A DNA stretch of 64,000 nt from an uncultured bacterium. Lineage in GTDB: Bacteria > Patescibacteriota > Gracilibacteria > Absconditabacterales > Absconditicoccaceae. How positions within the stretch are numbered: position 1 is the first letter of the stretch; every line of letters begins with the position of its first letter. The stretch spans positions 62,001 to 126,000 of the forward strand of contig CALMTC010000011.1 in the NCBI GenBank assembly GCA_937872535.1, written 5' to 3'. Under the pieces are notes generated by a model. The model did no database searches. It saw nothing but the letters and a program-made list of their open reading frames with translations, and had not been told where the DNA came from. Shown here one piece after another: positions 12,105 to 22,424 of the stretch. The translations under genes were made by a program, and so were the position numbers.

Positions 12105-12416
12105 CTACTCTTCAATCAACTGTTGAAGAACTTCTTCAAGCGATCCAGATTCACTATCAGCAGAAGCATCTTGGACACCTTCCTCACCAGTCATCACATC
12201 GCCATCAAGCATCTCATCTCACTGAGCTTGATTAGGATCAATCGCATTGCTTCCAGAAGCCAAACGAGCTTGATTCATATCGATAATCATCTCTTCACCA
12301 GACAAAACCTCTCCTGTCCCGAGATATGAAGCATCTTGACTATTTCGATACCAATATCTCACGACAAAAAAACTAATCATCAATAATAAAATCAAAAAAA
12401 GAATTCTTTTCAACAT
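12105..12416 (-). CDS. Membrane-anchored acidic protein, unknown function
   Basis: A 103-residue protein with one N-terminal membrane helix (about residues 4-22), a short basic stretch RYWYRN, then a Gly/Ser/Glu/Asp-rich acidic tail (about residues 25-103) with no aromatic core. This suggests an extracytoplasmic disordered tail. It precedes gatA by 26 nt on the same strand. GatC was considered because of position and size, but the membrane helix and lack of GatC motifs speak against it. Confidence 0.6.
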
Positions 12417-12501
12417 TTTTATTTTGGAAAAAATTAAAATCCTGCCTCACTTATATAATTTTCCCATCTCATTTCCAATCCTTCTGAAAAAAATATTTTC
12501 A

Positions 12502-12529
12502 TTTACATCTCTCCCCTTTTTAGTACAAT
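12502..12529 (+). promoter_or_regulatory. Candidate sigma-70-type promoter for the metallophosphoesterase gene
   Basis: TTTACA (12502-12507) and TACAAT (12524-12529) are separated by 16 nt. The predicted transcript would start near 12536, just before the inverted-repeat segment at 12545-12606, and lead into the gene at 12652. Prediction from spacing only. Confidence 0.4.
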
Positions 12530-12544
12530 CACAACTAAAAATCA

Positions 12545-12606
12545 GTCCCTGAGTTTATCAACCGAGATTGGTTGCCTGGCTCTCGGTCCCTGAGCCTGTC
12601 GAAGGG
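12545..12606. repeat. Intergenic direct/inverted repeat unit
   Basis: GTCCCTGAG occurs at 12545-12553 and again at 12586-12594. Between them, ACCGAGA (12561-12567) can pair with TCTCGGT (12581-12587), and CAACC with GGTTG inside it. The second copy runs into TGAGCCTGTCGAAGGGCC, where GGCCCT-type arms (with one bulge) flank an 11-nt loop. The segment is more GC-rich than its surroundings. The TCGACAGGCTCAGGGACC element is a familiar-looking short intergenic repeat in many environmental genomes; that likeness is from memory, not a search. Confidence 0.5.
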
Positions 12607-12651
12607 CCATACTTAAGTAAAAATATTTTATTCCTGCGAAAAACCTAAAAT

Positions 12652-13899
12652 ATGCTACTGATCTGAGATATCCACATCAATACCAAGATGAAACACACCA
12701 TCTTGGAAGAACTGAAAAAAACCATCAATTGACGACCAGAAGAAAAAAATATTATTTTTGGAGGAGATTTTGTATACCATTTTAGCTATGACAGAGCCGC
12801 ACTACTAGAGTTTTTTATGTACTGCATCGACCTTTTCAAGCAATGAAAGACTGTTTATCTCCTAGCTGGGAATCACGATCGACTGAGTCAGCATTTTGTC
12901 TACGAGGAAGCCAAACAGTCATTTGACATTCTCAATCAAAACTCAGAAAATCAGATTTTTTTCATTACAAAACCTCGAGCCACGAGCATCGAAGGCCAGG
13001 AGATTTTGTTTTTGCCATTCACCATCCACGAGTCCGACATCACTAGTTTTTCTCCGGAACTAGCTCAGAATCTCGACACACGAGCCAATCTTTCAGTTAC
13101 CATCGAAACTCTCAAGTCTTCAGAAAACAAAAACGAGCAATTCAGTGGTCATCTCAATGAACTTATCGCCCGACATAGTCAAAAAGCAAAGAATCTTCTA
13201 GTTATTCACCATTACTACATAGCAAATCAGCAATTCCCAGGAATTCAATCAAAATTTTCTTTCAAAGATAAAGCAATTTCTGCTGATTTTCTAGATCACA
13301 AAAATCTAAAATTTATTTCTGGCCATCTACACAGAGCATTCACATACAAGAATTATCTCTGTCTATGAAGTTTTTGGTCGACCACTCCATGAGAAATAAA
13401 TGAGCTGAAGCGAGTCTGTCAGTTTTCACCAGAAAAAGAACTTTTGACACTTCAGGAAATTTGCCTCAATCCATACATCACAGTCAATGCAATTAATGAA
13501 AAAATTAATGAAAAAATAGTGGAAGAAACACGAAAAAATATAAAAAATTCTCATATTCAAGACATCAAAAAATCAGACCAACGAAATAGTACCATAGTAA
13601 CAAAAGATTATCCAGATCGAGAAAAAATCTCTCTTATCACTTATAACGATCAAGATATTTCGACCAGTTCTTCAGATCTGATTGAAGAAAGTTTTCTCAG
13701 CAAAATAAAAGAACTAAAAATAAAGAAAAAAAACTTAGAACAAGTAAATAATCTCTTAGAACAACTCAACACTCAGACCAAAGATTTTCACTCAAATCGA
13801 GCCGACTGGAAAAAAATACTTACAGAATTTATAATGTCAAGATATCCTAATAATTATTCTCAATATGAGACAATTCTCAAAGAACTAGAAATCATATAA
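12652..13899 (+). CDS. Metallophosphoesterase (calcineurin-like, SbcD/Mre11-like fold)
   Basis: A 415-residue protein whose first 250 residues carry all the metal-binding motifs of the calcineurin-like family in order: GDIHIN (residues 5-10), GGDFV (about 39-43), GNHD (about 70-73), HHYY (about 190) and GHLH (about 225-228). The early part looks like SbcD-type nucleases. The C-terminal third is a Lys/Glu/Asn-rich coiled coil (about residues 330-380) with no known domain. No SbcC partner is next to it, so a DNA-repair role is only a suggestion. Confidence 0.85.
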
Positions 13900-13979
13900 T
13901 TTGCAAATTTCAATATTGGTGGTATACTTTATGCGACTCTCAAAAAGTGTCACCTTTATCGAAAAATATAGCGATCACT

Positions 13980-16748
13980 ATGATTTCAAGCTCAAAAACA
14001 AATCTAAAAATTTTTTTTTCTGGTTTTTTCTCCAGAGAACAATTTTTGAATATAAAATTCTTAGCAAAAATAATCGGAGGTTCCCTGCTTATCACCATAC
14101 TTTTCTGATGATTTGATTATTTTTTCGACACAACACGATTTTTAGAAGCAGTACATGCTCAGTCTGGAAGCACTCCACCACCAGAAACATCGACAGCTCA
14201 GACCATAGCAGAAATACTAGATGTGGTTCTAAAATTTGTTTATATGCTCATGTGGCCGCTTCTAGCCATAGCTGGAAAATCAATGGACAATTCACTTATT
14301 TATTGATCTATTTTTCATCTCGATGTTTCATTACGACAAATTCGAAATGTCACCAAAAATTTTGCCAATTTTACACTGGGTTTTATAGTTCTTTACAATG
14401 TAATCAAAGGTTACTTCAGCTTCAATAGTTTTTCACCAACAGATATTCTCAAAAAAACTCTCATAGCCTGAGTGCTTATTCAGCTCAGCTGGTTCTTAGT
14501 AGGAGCAGTAATTGATCTTGCCACTATTGCGACTTTCAGCATCTGAGGCCTACCTCTCGTAGTAGCCAATCAGACACCAGTTTGAAATGAGCCTATCATT
14601 TCACCAGTAGTTTATAGTAATTTTTCAGCCAGCAAAAAAGACAAATCTGGACAGGAAGACACAGTAATATACTACCGCTATAGCAATATAAACATCCTGC
14701 CATGTCTCGTTACAGGGAACAAACTAGTAGGATGAGAAGAAACCATAAAACAATTATCCTGAATCTACCAAGGTCGTCTCCCAGCATGACAAGAATTTAG
14801 CAAAACAATATGTATCATGAGCTGGACACCGCTATGGATGGGCGATCCATGAGAAATGAACACAGGAAATTATAATAAGCGAAAACAAAAAGGAAATGAA
14901 GAATTAAAAATATTGAGAGATACAAAATGATGATTGACAATGTGATCTCTTTTAGAAGATTCAAAATCTTATGTCTGACCTTTTTTCACGCTCTATACTT
15001 CCATCTTGAACATGTGATCAATAAATGTTGCATCATCAAATGGAGACGCAGTTCACTACAGTATTGATTTTTTAATTAAAGCCATTGTTGGTCTATGACT
15101 CATTCTTCCACTTTTCGTACTAGCTATTTGAATGTTAGTCAGAATTGGAGTTTTATGGTTAGTCATAGCATTCTCACCATTTCTTATCATCAAACGAGTT
15201 TTTTGACGAAAAATTTTAGGAAATCGTGAAGAAGATAGTAGCCCCGATAGCATCATATCACTTATTTTCTTACCAGTATATGCAGCTTTTGCAATCAGTA
15301 TAGCTCTTATCTTTCTAAGCACTATCCAGACAGCAACAAATACAACACTGCTCGGAAATATAGATTCAGAAAACGGATCACCAATTGAACAGACACTAGG
15401 AATCAAAAAAACCACATGAGGACCAAGAGAAAACTGCTATATAGAAAAAACAATAAAAAGTGAAATATGCATGGAAACAAATGACTCTCGAACAGGATTA
15501 GATATTTATTTCGACTTTTTATCTCGAATTGTAGTCAATTTATTTGCCATGTGACTAATGCGAACGGTAGTATTCGCTGTTCTCAAAAGTTCAAAAGTGA
15601 CAGCCTGACTTGCAGACTCAATCAGCTCACTAGGAAAGTGAATCATCGAAAAATCACCGATTATTCCAGTTGGTTGATGATTAAGTCTCAGTTGATTGCA
15701 AGAACTTCCTTCAAGAGCTCAGAATACCATAACCGAAAAACTCAACACTACAGATCGTAAAGCTACAGACGACTTTTTAAAAAATCTATGACTAAAAGAA
15801 GACGAAGAATCTGCAAGCAAAACAGCTCCATCTCAAGTAGAAAAAGCCTACACCGACAAAGCTAGCGAAATCATAAGATGAAATGAAAGCAATCTAGTAA
15901 ATCACATCACAAACACAACAAATAATTTAGCGACAAATTGAGGAAGATGAAGTTTGACTAGTACACCAACAGACATAACAGGAATTTTGACTAATCTAGA
16001 AGAAATTTTAACAAAAGCATGATGAAATGAGGCGGAAAAAAATTCAGCTCTCAAAGGGATAATCTCTTTGATAGATAAATTTAAATCAGCAAAAACAAGC
16101 GATACTGAAAAAGAAAGAATCAGAAGAACTTTTAGAGATTTCTTTACAAATGAAAATAATAGCTTATCGAATAAAAAACTCGCATTTGAAGCAATCGATG
16201 ACGCAACACTAAAAACGCAAATTAGCTGAGACTTAGAATGAAAAAACATAAGAGAATGAAACACAAATTATGAAATAGTAACGATAAACAATAAACTAGA
16301 AACAAAAGAAGTTTTTTGAACAGGTGTGGTTTTAAACAGAGAAACAATAGATGCTACACAAACAGCAGTCAATAATAAATCTATAACAGAAAAAAACGCA
16401 ATCACACAATCAACAATAGAGGGAATAACAGATCAAAACATTAAAACAGAATATATAAAAGCTCTCATTTCACCATCTCAAAAATCAGGAGCAATAGAAA
16501 AAAAATTAGAAGCAACAGACATAGAAAGAATAAATAGCACAAATATCAATCGTATCTCTCCAGCTCAAATAAGAGACTTACCAATAAATTTATTAAATAC
16601 GCTTCTTAACAAGGAAAATCTCCTAGCGGCTCTTTCTCCAGCTCAAATACTAGCGATACCGAGAAACTACAATACACTCACTCAAGGGCAAAAAAATAGT
16701 TTATGAGATAAACAACGTCTCTTTGACAACCAAACAGATAAACTATAA
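13980..16748 (+). CDS. VirB6/TrbL-like multi-pass membrane protein, copy 1
   Basis: A 922-residue protein. After a basic N-terminus and one hydrophobic segment there are several membrane helices (roughly residues 30-50, 75-100, 120-145, 160-190, then 365-440 and 520-545). A soluble, helical, Ser/Thr/Asn/Lys-rich C-terminal region of about 340 residues follows. The helical core contains LIAGVLIQLSWFLVGAVIDLATIAT, matched almost residue for residue in the next gene. VirB6/TrbL proteins form the inner-membrane channel of type IV secretion systems; topology and pilin neighbours support that, but no diagnostic motif exists. It is full of TGA-Gly codons. The start was placed at 13980, the first ATG in this frame. 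Confidence 0.68.
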
Positions 16749-16775
16749 ATAAAAAATTCACTTCAAAATCACAAA

Positions 16776-18734
16776 ATGACAAAAAAACACTTCAAAATTT
16801 TTATTCTGCTCTCTGTAATAGTCACTCTCTTCCGAGATGGATGATTCTTTTGAAGTTGAGTTTTTGCTCAGACCACTACAGCCACAGAATCTCAGCAAAA
16901 AATAATAGAATTTATCGACATTATCCTAAAGCTTTTTTCTCGATGACGGGTTATCTTAGCATCTTTAGCTGGAAAAATGATGAGCAATGATCTTGTCTAT
17001 TGAAGTGCATTTAGATTCGATGTTTTTCTCTGGACACTACGAAACATCACCAAAAACATTGCAAATTTTGCAATCTGATTCTTGCTATTATATCATGTTT
17101 TAAACTCATTTATCAATCCATGAAGCTGACCAGCCGAGCTAAAGAAAAAAATCCCACAGCTCTTCATTGCATGAGTTCTGATACAGATAAGTTGGTTTTT
17201 AGTAGCAGCTATGATAGATTTATCAACAATTGCCACAGCAGCTGTCTGATCGTTCCCTCAGGTCGTACTCAATGGAGAAAATTGAGCTCAGCTAAAAAAC
17301 GAAATCAACAAACAAATGTCAAAAATACCAAAAAAAATGACACGAAATTATAACAAAGACAATCCAAATAAAACAGAAATAAAAACTTCACAAGAAACAA
17401 TAGCATTTGAAGATGGAGAAAGTGCATTTGATCTGATTATACCAAAGGCAGACTACATAGCTGGACCACTAATCTACCTCTGAGTAAGCATTTTCAGATT
17501 TCAACATTTTAGTTTTCTTTCACCAGATCAAGTTTTCTCATCAAGCGTTCTCATCAGCATGATGATAAAATTAGCTCTATCTCTCATTTTTATGATACCT
17601 TTACTATGACTTTTTATCTTTAATGTCGTCAGAGTTTTTGCACTACGAGTCCTCATAGCCTTCTCACCGATTATAGTACTATTCTATGCCATCGACAATA
17701 AATCAAAATCCTTACCAGATCGATTCTCTCGATGAGAATTAATTTCTCTCATATTTCAGCCAGTCATCAGTGTTGGAATTTTAAGTATTATTTTGATCAT
17801 CATAACAGGTATGACTTCAGTCATTAACAACAATACTTGATCCAGCCGAGATCGAGACGGAGTCAGATTTTCAAATGAACCAAAAGGAACAACGACAATC
17901 GACATAGGTCCTTCAGAAGAAAAAAGTATCTTCAAAGGCACAATCGAAGGAGATATTTTTACAGAAAGTGGAAGTTCATTATGACTTGTTGCAGATCTCA
18001 TTGTAATGTTTTTTACTGGATTTCTTTTATGGATGCTTTCAGCTCTTACATTCAAGATGGGCTGATCGATAGCATGATCCGTCGCATCAAAAGTCACAAA
18101 ACCACTAGAAGAACTCGGAGAAACAGCAGCCAGAAGTGTACCTATCATACCAGGTTGACTTTCACTCAATGCAGCTGAAAGATTACAGTCTGAATACTGA
18201 TGAAGAAACAGTAAAATTCTGCGTGACATATCAACAACAAGCAATGAAACAGTCAACGATATAATAGAAGAATTAAGATGATCTTTATGACTAGAAAAAG
18301 ATTTATTGACCGTAAGTGAGGAATCTATCATTAAAAAAAATCTGAATAATTTAATAGCTCAGCCAACAAATCGAAAAGAAGGAACAAAAAATGTTCTCAG
18401 TACGCTTCTCAAAGATGGGAACATAGAAGATCTTTTCAACAATCCTAAAACATTTAATCTCATCTATAAAGAACGAGCCACAGCAATCGCAAACAATACC
18501 GAAGGAGAAAGGTGGCTGATGAATCAGTTATGACCTACAGAATTCAACGAGTTATTTTCAGTCACAGATGGTAAACGTAAAGCTGCAAAAGAAGCTGACT
18601 ATTTCCTAGATCAAGGAAGATGAACGAATTTTTGAAATCTCATCGAACAATTAAAAAATAATCCAGAAAACACATTAAAAGCAACAAATAAAATCACAAA
18701 CATAAAAATATTATCAAGACCAACAAATTCATAA
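16776..18734 (+). CDS. VirB6/TrbL-like multi-pass membrane protein, copy 2
   Basis: A 652-residue paralogue of the preceding protein, starting 27 nt after its stop. It has a signal-like N-terminus ending in VFAQ, then the shared core: LRNITKNIANFAIGF, IAGVLIQISWFLVAAMIDLSTIAT and a second helix group with RVLIAFSPIIVLFYAID. The C-terminal region (about residues 465-652) is soluble, helical and shorter than in copy 1, and the two C-terminal regions do not look alike. Shared core with different tails suggests duplication followed by tail divergence. Function is inferred as for copy 1. A 191-codon antisense frame at 17756-18331 is a shadow. Confidence 0.68.
16794..16808 (+). repeat. Exact copy of dispersed 15-mer AAAATTTTTATTCTG
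   Basis: This 15-mer occurs exactly at 16794-16808, 26675-26689 and 37871-37885 on the plus strand and at 47186-47200 on the minus strand, with near copies elsewhere (see finding). Here it falls in codons 7-11 of the second VirB6-like gene. Confidence 0.5.
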
Positions 18735-18874
18735 ATTACAACCATAAAAAAATTTCTATTCTGAAAACTACCTATTTTTAGTGCATATTTTTCGAGAAGA
18801 AATCAGAAAATAAACTTTTCAGCCATAAAAATTTGATCAGTATAGTTTTTCAGTAAATAAAAATATTTTTAGAC

Positions 18875-18902
18875 TTGACTTCAAAAAACTTTTTTATATC
18901 TT
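18875..18902 (+). promoter_or_regulatory. Candidate promoter of the rplJ-nusB block
   Basis: TTGACT at 18875-18880 is followed after 16 nt by TATCTT (18897-18902). It stands just before the L10 leader and about 155 nt before rplJ. The -35 is close to consensus and the -10 is weak. Confidence 0.5.
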
Positions 18903-18922
18903 ATCGAAGATTACTGAAAATC

Positions 18923-18983
18923 GTTACCGATGACAGTAGGTACCTGAAAAGGTTTAATAATTACACCTACCGAGGCTTCATAT
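18923..18983 (+). ncRNA. L10 ribosomal protein leader (RF00557-like)
   Basis: The segment contains the conserved L10-leader signature GTTACCGATGACAGTAGGT, then a short linker, then ACACCTACCGAGGC. GTAGGT (18936-18941) pairs with ACCTAC (18965-18970). In other bacteria this structure binds the L10(L12)4 complex and shuts down rplJL expression when the proteins are in excess. It lies 75 nt upstream of rplJ, the position expected of the regulator. Confidence 0.82.
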
Positions 18984-19007
18984 CTATCATTTTTTGGTCG
19001 TAATGAA

Positions 19008-19036
19008 ATCCTCGTAAAGGGGGATTATTTTGTTTT
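19008..19036 (+). terminator. Candidate attenuator hairpin between L10 leader and rplJ
   Basis: ATCCTC (19008-19013) can pair with GGGGAT (19020-19025) around a 6-nt loop, followed by TATTTTGTTTTTAA. This could be the terminator arm of L10-leader control. The T-tract is interrupted by a G and the ribosome binding site of rplJ lies just downstream, so it might instead act on translation. Confidence 0.4.
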
Positions 19037-19057
19037 TAATTCGAATAAGCTTTCCAG

Positions 19058-19564
19058 ATGGCAATTACAAAAGCAAAAAAAGTCGATCTTATAGCAAACT
19101 ATAAAGACGATCTCAATGCTTCTAAAAATGTCGTAATCCTCAAGCAATTTGGTATTCCAGTAAACACAATGAATGCCATCAGAAAAGAGGTAAAAGCGAC
19201 AGGAAGCAAAATCACAGTAGTAAGAAAAAAACTACTTCACAAAACAGTTTCTCAGACAGATCTTCAAGAAGTTGAACTTCCAGAACTAGATGGTTCTGTA
19301 GTAGCAATCTTCAACAAAGAAAATGAGTATGCTGCTCTCAAGATTATTGCAAAACACCTCAAAGCATTCAAAAAAGCTGATGCTCCTTACAAGTTTGAAT
19401 ATGTTGGAGGATGGTTTGAAAAATCTCGAAAAAATGGTGAATTTGTAAAAGAACTTGCTGATCTGCCTACAAAGGAAGAATTGATCGGGAAATTACTTTA
19501 CATGTTGAAGTATCCTGTTCAAGCTTTGACAAGTACATTGGATCAAGTTTCAAAAAAGAAATAA
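19058..19564 (+). CDS. rplJ: 50S ribosomal protein L10 (uL10)
   Basis: A 168-residue protein with the L10 pattern: N-terminal rRNA-binding domain (KKVDLIANYKDDL, then VVILKQFGIPVNTMNAIRKE), a central region, and a C-terminal helix that recruits L12 dimers (YMLKYPVQALTSTLDQVSKKK). It forms the base of the ribosomal stalk and autoregulates the operon through the upstream leader. It has no TGA codon although it contains several glycines, unlike most genes in the window. rplL follows after about 75 nt. Confidence 0.95.
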   Translation: MAITKAKKVDLIANYKDDLNASKNVVILKQFGIPVNTMNAIRKEVKATGSKITVVRKKLLHKTVSQTDLQEVELPELDGSVVAIFNKENEYAALKIIAKHLKAFKKADAPYKFEYVGGWFEKSRKNGEFVKELADLPTKEELIGKLLYMLKYPVQALTSTLDQVSKKK

Positions 19565-19639
19565 ATCTAATTGGTTCTGTCCTCAAGTATTGGGTTAAAA
19601 ATTCTCACTATACATTTTAAATTATTTATGCTGAAAACA

Positions 19640-20020
19640 ATGGAATTATCAACAAATGTAAAAAAAGTATTTGATCTTGTTAAAGAACTTAGCGCTATAG
19701 AAATCAATGAACTCGTAAAAGGTCTTGAAGAAGAATTTGGTGTATCTGCTGCAGCTAGCATGGTAGTAGCAGGTGGTGCAGCAGGTGGTGAAGAAGCTGG
19801 TGCTTCAAAAGACACAGCTAATGTAGAACTTACAGAAGCTGGTCAAGGTAAAATTGCTGTTATCAAAGTTGTAAAAGAACTTTTGGATATCGATCTTAAA
19901 GCTGCTAAAGAACTAGTTGAAAAAGCTCCAGTAGTAATCAAAGAAAATGTTAAAAATGATGAAGCTGAAGTTATGAAAACTAAAATCGAAGAAGCAGGTG
20001 CGAAAGTTACATTGAAATAA
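19640..20020 (+). CDS. rplL: 50S ribosomal protein L7/L12 (bL12)
   Basis: A 126-residue stalk protein: N-terminal dimerisation domain (VFDLVKELSAIEINELVKGLEEEFGV), an Ala/Gly hinge, and the C-terminal factor-binding domain with KIAVIKVVKELLDIDLKAAKELVE and KIEEAGAKVTLK. It recruits elongation and release factors to the ribosome. I chose ATG 19640 (MELSTN), which matches the usual L12 start. The frame stays open upstream to 19571, with an alternative ATG at 19628, but those residues are not family-like. It contains no TGA codon despite many glycines. Confidence 0.95.
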   Translation: MELSTNVKKVFDLVKELSAIEINELVKGLEEEFGVSAAASMVVAGGAAGGEEAGASKDTANVELTEAGQGKIAVIKVVKELLDIDLKAAKELVEKAPVVIKENVKNDEAEVMKTKIEEAGAKVTLK

Positions 20021-20047
20021 TTGGCTTTTACTGAATAATACAAGGGA

Positions 20048-20710
20048 ATGACTCTCACAACAGAAAATATTGTCCTAGCAAAGTGTCATGTTGGAAATCT
20101 CAAAAAAGAGACTAATCCAAAAACAAGAAGATATTGGTTAGATACTCAAGAAAATATGGTCATCATCAATCCTGATGCGATCAAAGAACAACTTGAAAAT
20201 GCTCGCAAAAAATTCGAAGAAGCAAAAGCTCAAAAAAAAGAGATTTTGATTATTTGTGAAAGTCCTCTTTACGCGGAAGAAATTGCAGCACTATCAACAA
20301 AAAAAGGTGTTCACTATATGAATCAAAAAATTCCTTCTGGTTTTTTAACAAACTTCGATACGCTTATCTCTAGAATTAAAGCTATGAATGAACTAAAATC
20401 ATTTATAGAGTCTGATTCTTTTGCTAGTCTTACAAAAAAAGAACAGCTTACGACAAAGAGAAAACTCAAAAAAATTGAGGAAGTATATGGTGGTGTAAAA
20501 AATCTAAGAAAAAGTCCTGATCTCATCATAGTAATCGACGGTAAATCTATGGTAAAATTTGTAGATGAAGTAAGTAAGACTCGCAAAGATTCTATTGTGC
20601 TTGCTTCAACAAATTTTGACAGATGGATTCCTGAAGAAAATCTTGTAGTAACTAATGTCTACAGCTTTTCTGCACTCGATTTTTCTATCAAATATATCTT
20701 GAATAGCTAA
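20048..20710 (+). CDS. rpsB: 30S ribosomal protein S2 (uS2)
   Basis: A 220-residue S2, on the short side for the family. The recognisable order is KCHVGNLKKETNPKTRRYW (a diverged form of the HxGH...NPKM start), MVIINPDAIKEQL, IPSGFLTNFDTLISRIKAMNEL (from GGxLTN), TKKEQLTTKRKLKKIEEVYGGVKNLRKSPDLIIVID, and a C-terminal STNFD. S2 binds near the 30S neck and S1. The gene starts 27 nt after rplL with an AAGGG stretch before the ATG. Placing rpsB between rplL and rpoB is unusual. It has no TGA codon. Confidence 0.93.
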   Translation: MTLTTENIVLAKCHVGNLKKETNPKTRRYWLDTQENMVIINPDAIKEQLENARKKFEEAKAQKKEILIICESPLYAEEIAALSTKKGVHYMNQKIPSGFLTNFDTLISRIKAMNELKSFIESDSFASLTKKEQLTTKRKLKKIEEVYGGVKNLRKSPDLIIVIDGKSMVKFVDEVSKTRKDSIVLASTNFDRWIPEENLVVTNVYSFSALDFSIKYILNS

Positions 20711-20712
20711 TC

Positions 20713-21165
20713 ATGTCTGAAAATACAAAAGAGATAGAACAACTCATAAATCAAAACTATGTTCCGAGCTCTATGGAAAGAAAGAGAACAGTTTTGATGT
20801 ATGTGCTCTTTGGTATTATAATGTCGTTATCAAAAAAATATGTCTCCACATATGAAAAGTTTCATCTTAAACAAGCAATAGGTCGACGAGTCAGTTTCAT
20901 GATAATACTTACTGCATCTGTAGTACTATTTTTCATAAAATACTTAAATCTAATTCCTATCATTGTTCTACTTCCTCTCATGATCGTGCTTGGAATCTTC
21001 GTGAAACAAGCTCGAAATGGTGAATATACACTCGAAAATAACAAAATTTTACTGCCAATATTCGGGTGACTCGGATGACGAGTTCTTGATATTTTTGAAG
21101 TAGAAATGACAATATCAGATTGACAAATTGATTCGTCTGAACAAAAGACTCCTCCAGCTCAATAA
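20713..21165 (+). CDS. Small membrane protein (DUF4870/Tic20-like in outline)
   Basis: A 150-residue protein with three or four hydrophobic segments (about residues 28-42, 62-78, 80-97 and 108-120) and a polar tail. The segment YEKFHLKQAIGRR resembles the FHxxQA turn of DUF4870/Tic20-type proteins, a weak likeness. It starts 2 nt after the rpsB stop, so it is translated from the ribosomal protein transcript. Three TGA-Gly codons lie in the tail (FGGLGGR and DGQ), two of which would have ended it early under the standard code. Confidence 0.6.
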
Positions 21166-21195
21166 AATAATTTATATTTCTTCCAGAATTGTGTG

Positions 21196-21999
21196 ATGAA
21201 TATCGATCTTCTCAAACAACTAAGAGAACTTACAAATGCTCCTCTCAAAGACTGTAAAGACGCTTTAACTGAATCAAACGGAGATCTCACAAGAGCTCAA
21301 GAAATTCTAAGAGAAAAGTGAGCTTTACACGCAGCCAAAAAAGCTGACAGAGAGACAAATGAAGGTGTAGTAAGATTCAAAAAAAGTGGAAACGGAAAAA
21401 TTTTATGAATAAAAATAGTCTGTGAAACTGATTTTGTAGCCAAAAATGATACATTTCAACAGATAGTCGAAGATGCTATAAATATCTTAGACACAAGCAC
21501 AAATGATGTAAACTCAATAAATGAATTAGATAGTTCAATTTTCGAAAAAATCGATAAATTGATTAAAGATAATATCGTTAAATTAGGGGAAAGCATAAAA
21601 TGTGTGGACACTTATGTCAAAAAAGCTGATGGAACGGTTTACAATCATCCTGGAGACAAAATAGCATCTGCTATCTTTTTCAAAACAACAAATACTCAAG
21701 CTGATAGTATAGCTAAAGACATCTGTCTTCAAATCGCGGCTATGAATCCTGAATATCTTTCAGTAGAGCAAGTACCAGTTGAAAAAATAAACGAACTCAA
21801 AGCTAAATTTATGGAAGAAATGGCTTGATCTGGAAAACCACAAGAAATCATCAACAATATAATTCAAGGAAAACTCAATAAAGAACTATCAGAATATGTT
21901 CTTACAGAGCAATCTTACATTAGAGACGAAGCAAAAAAAGTGAAAGAAATTATTCCTCAAGATATTGAGCTCATTTCATTCGTAAGATTTGCAATATAA
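21196..21999 (+). CDS. tsf: Elongation factor Ts
   Basis: EF-Ts recycles EF-Tu by exchanging GDP for GTP. The 267-residue protein begins with the UBA-like N-terminal domain ([20 protein letters not shown]) and has the core signature [14 protein letters not shown], then KIASAIFF and the second subdomain ending in [15 protein letters not shown] codons fill Gly positions in [11 protein letters not shown], the conserved G of the family, and in ILGIKI and AGSGK. It lies with rpsB in the usual partnership but separated by the small membrane protein. Confidence 0.96.
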
Positions 22000-22033
22000 G
22001 CCACCTCTTTATTTAATGATAAATGGTCAAACC

Positions 22034-22393
22034 ATGAATAAATATGAACTCGTTATCGTATGTAATGCCTCGCTTACAAAAGCAGAACATGCAGATGTTA
22101 CAAAACAAGTAGAAGAAGTATTTCAAAGCAATATTTTAGACAAAGATGATCTCGGTGTAATGCAATTAGCATATAAGAACACAAAAGAAAAAAGTGCTCA
22201 CATCGTTTCATATCATCTTCAGTGCAGTCCAGAAGAAGTAGAAACCAAGAAAAAAGGACTTATCTACATCAAATGAATTTCTAAATTTGTTATTTTCAGC
22301 ATGACTAACAAACAAAAGTTTTTCAAATTTGCTGAACTAGAAAAGACATATCAAGAAAAATTCGCAGAATCTTTCCAGCCTAAGAAAATATAA
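22034..22393 (+). CDS. rpsF: 30S ribosomal protein S6 (bS6)
   Basis: A 119-residue S6: MNKYELVIVCNASLTKAE, then a DDLGVMQLAYKNTKEKSAHIVSYHLQC segment matching the family G.k.LAY.I....G.Y. stretch, ending in helices. S6 binds with S18 to the 30S platform; rpsR follows directly. One TGA-Gly lies after YIK. The frame extends upstream to 21989, overlapping tsf, but MNKYEL at 22034 is the family-like start. Confidence 0.9.
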
Positions 22394-22424
22394 TCCATTT
22401 TAATCACATTAAATAATCGAAAGT

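Noticed and set aside
12105-12416. gatC next to gatA
   Set aside because: The product has a membrane helix and an acidic tail and lacks GatC motifs.
15056-15415. 119-codon minus-strand frame
   Set aside because: Shadow of the first VirB6-like gene; no start context or family match.
17756-18331. 191-codon minus-strand frame, the longest antisense frame
   Set aside because: Lies fully within the second VirB6-like gene, whose frame is supported by its paralogue; the antisense product is Ser/Ile/Pro-rich with no motif.
19571-19639. Longer start for rplL
   Set aside because: The extra residues are hydrophobic and not found in L12; MELSTN matches the family start.
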